The notes beneath the pieces were generated by a model. That model ran no database searches, was not told the origin of the DNA, and saw only the letters and a list, made by a program, of their open reading frames with translations. Shown here piece by piece: positions 57,340 to 64,000 of a stretch of DNA of 64,000 bases; positions within the stretch are counted from its first letter, which is position 1, and each line of letters begins with the position of its first letter. The position numbers and the translations under genes are program-made. Source of the DNA: Balneolaceae bacterium (GTDB taxonomy: Bacteria; Bacteroidota; Rhodothermia; Balneolales; Balneolaceae); the NCBI GenBank assembly GCA_017640605.1, contig JAEPQH010000012.1:44924-108923 (forward strand), given 5' to 3'.

Positions 57340-58272
57340 ATGCTCGGAGAAATAAAGAAAGTTCAGTTACGAAAAATATGGAAAAACGAAGCGTATGATT
57401 TCACGCCTTGGCTTGCCGAAAATTTAGAGCAAATCGGAGAAGCAATCGGACTTGAACTTGAATTAGACTCTAAAGAAGTTTCTGTCGGACCATTTTCGGC
57501 TGACATTCTTGCGAAAGACACAGGATCGGACAAATTTGTAGTTATTGAAAACCAACTTGAGAAAACAAATCATGACCACTTAGGAAAGTGTATTACTTAT
57601 GCTTCAGTCCTTGACGCTTCAGCTGTAATTTGGATTGCTTCAAAATTTACAGACCAACATAAAAAAGCTTTGGACTGGCTAAACGACCATACTTCTGACG
57701 AAATCGGATTTTATGGAATAAAAGTAGAATTGTGGCAAATTGACGAATCTCAACCAGCAGTCCGATTTAATGTTGTGAGTGAACCAAACACTGCAGTTCG
57801 TCAAGCAACCAAAAGAAAAGAACAAGGAGAACTCTCGGACACAAGAAAAACCCAATTCGAATTTTGGACTGCGTTTAGGGAAAAATTAGAGAATACAGGC
57901 AAAATTCGTTCTCTACAAACGCCACGACCTCAGTATTGGTTTGATGTTGCACTTGGCAAATCTGGGATTCACCTATCAAATACATTCAACACAGACAGAA
58001 ATGAAATTGGAGTTCGAGTATATATTCACAACAAAAAGGTTGAGGAATGGCTACCATATTTTGAGTTGAAAAAGGAAATTATCGAATCCAAAATTGGGAC
58101 GGAATTAAATTGGAATCCTAATCCGAACAATAAAGACAAAGTAATTACTCTGACCAAACATTTTGACTTGGAAAGAAAGGAAAACTGGAAAGAAGCAATC
58201 GATTGGTTGTCCAAGAATACGGTTAAATTCAAGGCCACTTTTTCGAATATAATCAAAGAAAAAAAAACATAG
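57340..58272 (+). CDS. DUF4268 domain-containing protein, PD-(D/E)XK nuclease-like
   Basis: A 310-residue protein. The N-terminal half has a PD-(D/E)XK-like core, with Asp55 in GPFSADILAKD and Glu70-x-Gln72 in FVVIENQLEK, followed by DHLGKCITYASVLDASAVIWIA. The C-terminal half (about 165-300, FWTAFREKLENT and the end KFKATFSNIIKE) corresponds to DUF4268. Such proteins occur near restriction and defence genes, but their role is unknown. It is AT-richer than the housekeeping genes upstream. Confidence 0.86.
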   Translation: MLGEIKKVQLRKIWKNEAYDFTPWLAENLEQIGEAIGLELELDSKEVSVGPFSADILAKDTGSDKFVVIENQLEKTNHDHLGKCITYASVLDASAVIWIASKFTDQHKKALDWLNDHTSDEIGFYGIKVELWQIDESQPAVRFNVVSEPNTAVRQATKRKEQGELSDTRKTQFEFWTAFREKLENTGKIRSLQTPRPQYWFDVALGKSGIHLSNTFNTDRNEIGVRVYIHNKKVEEWLPYFELKKEIIESKIGTELNWNPNPNNKDKVITLTKHFDLERKENWKEAIDWLSKNTVKFKATFSNIIKEKKT

Positions 58273-58499
58273 AACATTAGCTATGAGCAATTGCTACTTC
58301 TCGCCTACATTGGAAATTCCAGCAGAATTCCCAACTTGGTGCGTACTTGCAAAAGTCCGTGCCAACCCACGCAACTTTTGATAGCCAAACCGTTAGCTTT
58401 CACCTGAGAAAACCAAAAACAAGCGGAAGTATGAATGCTCAAATCAATATCTTATTTTACAAACTGGATTTAAAATTACTTTCTTGCATCATAAAATAA

Positions 58500-59141
58500 A
58501 TGGACATAAAACAAATTCGATATGAATTACAAAATCTCATTTCGGGAAAGATCGGCGCAAGCTATGATGCGCTTATCCAAACAGTTGCCAGTCACCTTAG
58601 AAGCGGCAAGAGAACAGGTCCAATGGCTGAAGAAAAACACCAAAACAAATCACAAGAAACAGAGGAATTGACTGAGTTTGCCAGGTCAAATAATCTGATA
58701 ATCGATCATATCCCTAAAGACCGTTTTATTGCTAGTGGTGCAGAGCAAAAAGTTTACATCTCAGGAGAAAAGTATGTTATTAAGTTAAATGATGCTATAT
58801 ACTACGCTTCTTGGGAAGATTACTTTTATAACTTGCTTCTGCACAATTACTTTTTTGCTGATACAGCATATCACCTATTAGGCTTCTACATTACCGGCAA
58901 TACATTATACGCAGTAATCCAACAGCCATATATTAAGGCGGATAAAATAACTGATTTAAATCAGGTCAAAGATTTTATGTCTGCAAATGGATTTGAAAAT
59001 AAAAGACGGCACGACTACGAAAGTTCAGATCTCGGATTAATCATTGAGGACTTGCATGATGAAAATGTATTGACTGCCAAGGGAATGCTTCACTTTATTG
59101 ACACCGTTTTTTTTATTAACCCAAGTAAGTTCTGGGATTAA
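58500..59141 (+). CDS. Polyvalent-protein-type kinase-like domain protein
   Basis: A 213-residue protein. The second half looks kinase-like: SGAEQKVYISGEKYVIKLND with the ATP-site Lys95, a hinge-like VIQQPYI, EDLHDENVL with Asp187 and Asn189, and MLHFIDTVFF with Asp201 as the metal-binding position. This resembles the kinase-like domains found in polyvalent proteins of mobile elements. The first 60 residues are helical and polar. It follows the DUF4268 gene with a 227-base gap that contains no clear gene. Confidence 0.68.
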   Translation: MDIKQIRYELQNLISGKIGASYDALIQTVASHLRSGKRTGPMAEEKHQNKSQETEELTEFARSNNLIIDHIPKDRFIASGAEQKVYISGEKYVIKLNDAIYYASWEDYFYNLLLHNYFFADTAYHLLGFYITGNTLYAVIQQPYIKADKITDLNQVKDFMSANGFENKRRHDYESSDLGLIIEDLHDENVLTAKGMLHFIDTVFFINPSKFWD

Positions 59142-59219
59142 GAATAAAGAAGGTGAATAAGTAACAAATCATAGCAGTTCATGCCGTCTAAAGGTAGGCG
59201 CAACAGTAATTCCAAAACA

Positions 59220-60284
59220 TTACCCCACCATCGATAACTCCCAAAGTTCTACTTCTTCTTTAGCCCGCCAGCTTTGGTTTCGTTTAGTCTTTTTGGAAGC
59301 TGATTTCACTCTTTTTTTATAATAATTTTCCAACTTATAGCGCCCACCATTAGCTAATTCTCTTTCAATTGGGTGCTCTTTTGCTGCACCCGTTATTTGC
59401 GCTAAATTTGAAAATAATAGCACGATTCTTCCATCAGGTAACAGTCGTTCTTTGGCCGCAGAAAAGAACTCATCAAATAACGTTTCGTGGTAGTACATGG
59501 CTTCATCCAGCCGGTTTAGGTCATGCGATTTTGGCAACCAAGGTGGATTAAATACGATCAATTCGGTTTCTTTATCCCACTTTCCAAATAGATTTCCATG
59601 ATCTAATTCAATCTTTCGGGACAATTTGGTTTCGCCCATAAATTCTTTTAACCCGATGATCGCATTCTGGTTAACATCGGTCCCATACACCTTCTGGAAG
59701 CCATATTTCATCATTTGCAACGAGAGTACTCCACTTCCGATTCCAATATCCATGGCCGATTTTTTTGGTCCGTTATACCGTTTCAGCCAATTATCGAAAA
59801 CAATCAGATGATCAAAACGAGTTGGAAAATACACTCCGTAAAATGGGTGGATTTTATTCCTTAGCACAGGAATTGAAACTCCTTTAATGTACCATTGCCA
59901 GGCACTGTTCAACCCTTGGATTTGCGGGAGTGACAAATAAAACGGTTCCGATTCCTGATATAATTTTTCCAGCCAACCTATTGCAGGAGCCTTTTTTACT
60001 GCCAACGAATGATTTTTGATTTCCATCAAAATGAGGTTAGACAGTTTTTGATATTCAGCCCGATATTCCCTTTGTTCCAGAAAACTCATATTGGGTAAGC
60101 TCTTATTAAGATGCTTTTTCAACTCTTTTAGAAGTAACAATCCGCTACTATAATAATCTGCGATTATAACATGATTTTCTGCTTTTAAAGACTCAATCGC
60201 AGATTCTACATTAACTGATTTATAAAAGTGCAGGGCATTTTTTTTAGGTCGGACAGGTACCGGCTTGATTACTTCTGGAATCAT
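59220..60284 (-). CDS. Class I SAM-dependent methyltransferase (NPPW type)
   Basis: A 354-residue protein. The Rossmann SAM-binding loop is DIGIGSGVLSLQM (about residue 177), and the active-site motif is FNPPWLPKS (about 245). NPPY/NPPW motifs are typical of enzymes that methylate amide or amino groups, such as HemK/PrmC or RNA base methylases. The N-terminal 160 residues are helical and probably bind the substrate. Specific target unknown. Confidence 0.85.
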   Translation of the reverse strand: MIPEVIKPVPVRPKKNALHFYKSVNVESAIESLKAENHVIIADYYSSGLLLLKELKKHLNKSLPNMSFLEQREYRAEYQKLSNLILMEIKNHSLAVKKAPAIGWLEKLYQESEPFYLSLPQIQGLNSAWQWYIKGVSIPVLRNKIHPFYGVYFPTRFDHLIVFDNWLKRYNGPKKSAMDIGIGSGVLSLQMMKYGFQKVYGTDVNQNAIIGLKEFMGETKLSRKIELDHGNLFGKWDKETELIVFNPPWLPKSHDLNRLDEAMYYHETLFDEFFSAAKERLLPDGRIVLLFSNLAQITGAAKEHPIERELANGGRYKLENYYKKRVKSASKKTKRNQSWRAKEEVELWELSMVG

Positions 60285-60435
60285 TGTTGATTGCCTTTAG
60301 ATAGACTAGGGTTGAGAAAAGCTACTTTTGATATAATGTACATCTATTGTAGATCAAGTATCTCTTGATTAAAGAAGTAGACAGAAGCTTTCACACGTTA
60401 GAAAGTATAGAAACACTTCATCCAAAAATGAAGCT

Positions 60436-61356
60436 TTAAGCTACTTCCTGTGCATACTTCGCCTGGAATTGAGTCGGGGATAACTGCTGCTTTTTGCGGA
60501 ACATTCGGTTGAAATACGAACGGCTGTCGAATCCGCAACGCATGTAAACCTCTTTAATCGAGATGGTAGGATCAGATAATAATCGAGTGGCTAACTTTAT
60601 GCGTTCGTTATTGATAAAATCTACCGGTGAGATGCCTAACTCGTTTTTAAATACACGATGAAAGTGGGATTCACTCATATAGGCTTTACCACTGAGCTCA
60701 GCAATGGTTAATGGCTTATCCAGATTTTTACGGATGTAATTAATCACGAAGGCAATGCGGTTATTTCCGCTTAATTGTAGAGCCTGCTCGGTGTAAATCT
60801 CTTTATAATTGGCACGAAGAATCCGAATGATGAGTTCTTTCAACATAAAATCTACGAATACATCTTTTGAGGGATGATCTTCGGTAAACAGAAAAAATAA
60901 GCGCTGTATGATCTGATTGATGGCTGCATCGTTGGTAAAATGGAAGTTATAATCAGCATATTTCCATTCATTATTATCAATGCGCGGACTGCTGCTATTC
61001 ATGATATCAACCACTTCTGCAATCTTTTCTGTATTAATTGACATGGCCGAACAACGGGTAGGATTATTCATCTGGGCTTCGGGAAAATCGATGCACATGA
61101 TTTCATCGGCAGGTAGAATCAACGATTCGCCGGGAAGAAAACTAAAGGCCTGATGACCATGCAGATGCATCACCTTTTTTCCTTCAATCATACTTGCTAA
61201 CACAGGCTCATGAAATTGCAATAACACTTTATCAGCTTGTTGATGAGTTTCGAAGATGTGCATCTCTGCATTATTCACCGCATAGGTCGTTTGGTTTTCA
61301 ACTAAGGTCTCCAACCTGCGTCCTTCAAAAAAGTGTTTGGGTAATTCCATTTTCAC
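60436..61356 (-). CDS. AraC family transcriptional regulator
   Basis: A 306-residue protein with an N-terminal cupin-like sensor domain of the AraC_N type (FLPGESLILPADEIMCID) and a C-terminal double helix-turn-helix (about 205-300, LTIAELSGKAYMSESHFHRVF and IKEVYMRCGFDSRSYFNRMFRKK). It is divergent from the aldehyde dehydrogenase operon and very probably controls it through inverted repeats in the 230-base shared promoter region. Confidence 0.94.
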   Translation of the reverse strand: MKMELPKHFFEGRRLETLVENQTTYAVNNAEMHIFETHQQADKVLLQFHEPVLASMIEGKKVMHLHGHQAFSFLPGESLILPADEIMCIDFPEAQMNNPTRCSAMSINTEKIAEVVDIMNSSSPRIDNNEWKYADYNFHFTNDAAINQIIQRLFFLFTEDHPSKDVFVDFMLKELIIRILRANYKEIYTEQALQLSGNNRIAFVINYIRKNLDKPLTIAELSGKAYMSESHFHRVFKNELGISPVDFINNERIKLATRLLSDPTISIKEVYMRCGFDSRSYFNRMFRKKQQLSPTQFQAKYAQEVA

Positions 61357-61417
61357 AGCCTCTATTTTATTGTACCAGCCTAAAAGAGCAGAATTATTCG
61401 CACATCTCCAAATATAT

Positions 61418-61461
61418 GCACAATTCTATCGGGCTGATGGAGTGGTTTGCAAGTATTGTGC
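61418..61461. promoter_or_regulatory. Inverted repeat in aldH promoter region
   Basis: GCACAAT (61418-61424) and ATTGTGC (61455-61461) are perfect inverted 7-base arms 30 bases apart, between the AraC-type regulator and the aldehyde dehydrogenase gene. Candidate operator. Confidence 0.45.
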
Positions 61462-61481
61462 ACAGCCTTAGCAGTATTGGT

Positions 61482-61508
61482 CACACCAAGTATCCTAGTT
61501 TAGGTGTG
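61482..61508. promoter_or_regulatory. Second inverted repeat in aldH promoter region
   Basis: CACACC (61482-61487) and GGTGTG (61503-61508) are perfect inverted 6-base arms with a 15-base spacer, about 80 bases before the aldehyde dehydrogenase start. Candidate AraC-type operator. Confidence 0.45.
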
Positions 61509-61586
61509 CAAGCGCTTTTCCAGCCAGATTGGGTGCAATAATTACTTAAAGAAAGCGATCATAAACACTAATATAATTGAATTACC

Positions 61587-63110
61587 ATGAGTGAAATACA
61601 AACCTTAACTCACAATCAAATCGAACGACCACCATTTAAAGCTCAGTACGAGAACTACATTGGAGGAAAATGGATCGAGCCGATAAAGGGACAATATTTT
61701 GAAAATTCTTCGCCTGTTGACGGCAACAACTTTACCAGAATCCCCAGATCTACTGAAGAAGATGTAGAACTAGCCATCGACGCTGCCTGGGAGGCCGCCA
61801 AGACATGGAATAAATCATCAGCAACCGAGCGTAGTAACATTCTCTTGAAAATTGCCGATGTGATCGAGCAGAATCTCGAAGCCTTAGCCAAAGTAGAAAC
61901 CTGGGATAATGGAAAAGCTGTACGCGAAACCATGGCTGCCGATCTTCCACTCGCCGTCGATCATTTCCGATATTTTGCGGGCGTAATCCGCGCCGAAGAA
62001 GGTTCCGTTTCTGAACTCGATTCCAGCACAGTTTCGATGAATGTGTTAGAACCATTGGGCGTAGTTGCGCAAATCATCCCCTGGAATTTCCCCATCCTTA
62101 TGGCTGCATGGAAAGTTGCTCCTGCCCTCGCTGCAGGCAATTGCGTGGTGCTAAAACCCGCCGAGCAAACCCCGGTTGGAATTCTATGTCTTGTGGAATT
62201 AATTCAAGACATTCTACCCGATGGTGTATTGAATGTAGTAAATGGATTTGGAGTAGAGGCAGGAAAACCACTGGCTTCAAGTCCGCGCGTGGAAAAAGTA
62301 GCTTTTACCGGCGAAACAACTACCGGACAACTGATCATGCAATATGCGGCAAAAAATATCACTCCGGTTACCCTCGAGTTAGGTGGAAAATCACCAAATA
62401 TCTTTTTCTCTAATGTGATGGATGCCGACGACGACTTTTTGGATAAATGTATCGAAGGAGCAGTAATGTTTGCCCTTAACCAAGGTGAAGTGTGTACTTG
62501 TCCTTCCCGAATGCTGGTTCAGGAAGACATTTTTGATGCATTCATGGAGCGTGTAATAGAACGCACCAACGCCATTAAACTCGGACATCCCCTCGATCCA
62601 ACCACGATGATGGGTGCACAGGCTTCCAACGATCAGTACGAAAAAATCCTTAACTACATCGAAATTGGTAAAGATGAAGGTTGTGAAGTTCTTGCAGGTG
62701 GCAGTGCTGCGTACAACGAAGGACTTGAAGGCGGATATTACATTCAGCCAACTATTTTGAAAGGAAATAACAAAATGCGTGTGTTCCAGGAAGAGATTTT
62801 TGGTCCTGTTGTGTGCGTAACCACCTTCAAAGATGAAGCCGAAGCTTTGCAAATAGCCAACGACACGTTGTTTGGATTAGGTGCCGGAGTGTGGACTCGT
62901 GATGCGCATCAGGCGTACAACATTTCGCGCGAAATTAAAGCCGGTCGTGTTTGGGTGAATTGCTACCACCTCTATCCTGCCCATGCACCATTTGGTGGAT
63001 ATAAAAAATCAGGTATTGGTCGCGAAACTCATAAAATGATGCTTAATCATTATCGTCAGACCAAAAACATGCTTATTTCTTACGATAAAAAAGCCATGGG
63101 GTTCTTCTAA
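61587..63110 (+). CDS. NAD(P)-dependent aldehyde dehydrogenase
   Basis: A 507-residue enzyme oxidising aldehydes such as acetaldehyde to acids. The catalytic Cys is near residue 303 in NQGEVCTCP, and the general-base Glu lies in [10 protein letters not shown]. Other motifs are [30 protein letters not shown] and [12 protein letters not shown]. Together with the following DUF779 gene and an upstream AraC regulator, it forms a common aldehyde-detoxification operon. Confidence 0.96.
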   Translation: MSEIQTLTHNQIERPPFKAQYENYIGGKWIEPIKGQYFENSSPVDGNNFTRIPRSTEEDVELAIDAAWEAAKTWNKSSATERSNILLKIADVIEQNLEALAKVETWDNGKAVRETMAADLPLAVDHFRYFAGVIRAEEGSVSELDSSTVSMNVLEPLGVVAQIIPWNFPILMAAWKVAPALAAGNCVVLKPAEQTPVGILCLVELIQDILPDGVLNVVNGFGVEAGKPLASSPRVEKVAFTGETTTGQLIMQYAAKNITPVTLELGGKSPNIFFSNVMDADDDFLDKCIEGAVMFALNQGEVCTCPSRMLVQEDIFDAFMERVIERTNAIKLGHPLDPTTMMGAQASNDQYEKILNYIEIGKDEGCEVLAGGSAAYNEGLEGGYYIQPTILKGNNKMRVFQEEIFGPVVCVTTFKDEAEALQIANDTLFGLGAGVWTRDAHQAYNISREIKAGRVWVNCYHLYPAHAPFGGYKKSGIGRETHKMMLNHYRQTKNMLISYDKKAMGFF

Positions 63111-63122
63111 ATCGTAAACAAT

Positions 63123-63485
63123 ATGACTGCCAGAGTTGAGGTAACCGAAGCAGCTACAAAAGTAATTCTGCAATTACAGGAACAGTACGGCCCTCTGATG
63201 TTTCATCAGAGTGGCGGTTGCTGCGACGGCTCTTCCCCTATGTGTTTTCCGGTTGGAGAATTCCTGATCGATCAGAATGATGTGTTATTGGGATCGATTG
63301 CTGATTGCGAATTCTACATGTCTGCTGATCAGTTTGAATACTGGAAACATACACATTTAACCATTGATGTAACCGAAGGAAGAGGTGCCGGTTTTTCAGT
63401 TGAAGCCCCGCTCGGACTTCGATTTGTAACCATTTCCCGATTGTTTAAGCAATCGGAACTTGAGGAATTGGAGAGAAACGTCTAA
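63123..63485 (+). CDS. DUF779 domain-containing protein
   Basis: A 120-residue protein of the DUF779 family. It has HQSGGCCDGSSPMCFP, with three Cys suggesting metal or thiol chemistry, GEFLI, and FSVEAPLGLRFVTISRLF. It is the regular partner of aldehyde dehydrogenase genes; its function is unknown. It lies 12 bases after the dehydrogenase gene. Confidence 0.95.
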   Translation: MTARVEVTEAATKVILQLQEQYGPLMFHQSGGCCDGSSPMCFPVGEFLIDQNDVLLGSIADCEFYMSADQFEYWKHTHLTIDVTEGRGAGFSVEAPLGLRFVTISRLFKQSELEELERNV

Positions 63486-63510
63486 ACCCTAAATATCTAA
63501 GTAATTCTAG

Positions 63511-63541
63511 AGCCCGAGATTTGATCATTTCGGGCTTTTTA
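63511..63541 (+). terminator. Terminator of the aldehyde dehydrogenase-DUF779 operon
   Basis: AGCCCGA and TCGGGCT form a 7-bp stem followed by a T-run. Confidence 0.85.
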
Positions 63542-63866
63542 GTTTTTGATGAACTTATGAACCTCGATATAATTTGTTCGATCAATCTTTTTATAAATGA
63601 TGAATGTTAAGTTTTAAATGTTAAATGGGAGGATTGTTTTTGCGAGGAGTCTGGGATTTAGCAAAACTAACTCGGTATTAATCGATGTGGCAATCGCAAG
63701 AATTACGAGTAACGAATAGAGAATTTCGAAATACGAAATAATTCTATAGTCAAATTAGTGGTCAAAGAGGAATGTGACTACTTGATGAATGCCACCAACG
63801 AGAGATCACGTCGTCGATGGTGGCGGTTAACTTGAAATAATTATAATTCTCCTCGTGATTGTAGAT
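63542..63866. repeat. Third copy of the ~180-base interspersed repeat
   Basis: From about 63690 this matches the copies at 56817 and 57058 (AATTACGA, AAATTAGTGGT, GAGATCACGTCGTCGAT and TTCTCCTCGTGAT). It ends where the transposase reading frame ends. No other gene in this stretch. Confidence 0.65.
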
Positions 63867-63867
63867 G

Positions 63868-64000
63868 TCAGGTAATTCGAGGACAGTTTTGGTTAAAATT
63901 AGCGGGCTTTTCTCCACCAATACCCTGATGAGGACGATGGTGGTTGTAATAGTAAATATATTCGGTGAGTTCTTGCTGTAATTGCACCATACTTTCAAAA
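63868..64000 (-). mobile_element. Integrase-core transposase, C-terminal fragment (partial at right edge)
   Basis: A minus-strand frame entering from base 63999 and stopping at TGA 63868-63870 encodes about 43 residues including LTEYIYYYNHHRPHQGIGG, then EKPANF. YYNxxRPHxxL is the characteristic end of the integrase-core (rve) domain of IS3/IS481-type transposases. The rest lies beyond the window, so it is not known whether the gene is intact. Confidence 0.82.

Noticed and set aside
63762..63998. 78-residue minus-strand ORF at the right edge
   Set aside because: It is in a different frame from the transposase fragment, whose YYNxxRPH motif is in the frame ending at 63868.

Overview
The window looks like chromosomal DNA of a Bacteroidota-like bacterium, most plausibly Balneolota or a close relative. 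This is an inference from gene content. The evidence is SusC/SusD outer-membrane uptake, type IX secretion C-terminal sorting domains (NxPNPFNP followed by a GxY and a basic tail), an ECF sigma/FecR pair, many lipoproteins, weak or absent Shine-Dalgarno sequences, several TTG starts and moderate-to-low GC. No phage genes, plasmid genes, rRNA or CRISPR array were seen.

Region 1 (1-16.9 kb, all minus strand) is a polysaccharide utilization locus. In transcription order it holds ECF sigma factor, FecR anti-sigma, SusC with an N-terminal STN signalling domain, SusD, a SusE/F-like lipoprotein, a GH27/clan GH-D-like lipoprotein enzyme, a four-repeat SusE/F-like protein with a T9SS tail, and an (alpha/alpha)6 glycosidase that runs off the left edge. 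The last gene has an open frame over the whole first 1,890 bases. Upstream lie a second, T9SS-secreted GH27-like paralogue and a 64-residue protein resembling PID-CTERM sorting proteins. An alpha-linked glycan (alpha-glucan or alpha-galactoside) is the likely substrate.

Region 2 (17-31 kb) is accessory metabolism and signalling. It holds an MBL-fold hydrolase, two small envelope proteins, a class III cyclase-TolB-TPR-AraC fusion, a quinone-oxidoreductase-like MDR enzyme, a second TolB-TPR-AraC regulator lacking the cyclase, an outer-membrane protein, two paralogous alpha/beta hydrolases, a DUF4386 protein, a Crp/Fnr regulator and a serine hydrolase. Two copies of a hyphenated inverted repeat whose arms co-vary lie next to the two AraC-type regulators and are good operator candidates.

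Region 3 (31-41.7 kb) holds a calcineurin-like phosphoesterase, a GIY-YIG nuclease embedded among tRNA-Asn fragments beside one intact tRNA-Asn, truA, a DUF5683-like protein, the cytochrome c maturation genes ccmF-ccmE-ccmD-ccmC, and an S9 peptidase. The stretch from 41.7 to 43.86 kb is a dense nest of interspersed repeats around a YefM/YoeB-type toxin-antitoxin pair.

Region 4 (43.9-56.7 kb) is mostly housekeeping: an MFS transporter, an operon of an ArsC-like protein, a DUF3108 protein and dut, a biotinyl-carrier protein with murA, RNase G/E, hslVU and a CtpA-type protease. Region 5 (56.7-64 kb) holds further repeats, a small DUF4268/kinase-like pair, a methyltransferase, and an AraC regulator divergent from an aldehyde dehydrogenase-DUF779 operon. 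At the right edge is the C-terminal end of an integrase-core transposase, a partial gene on the minus strand.
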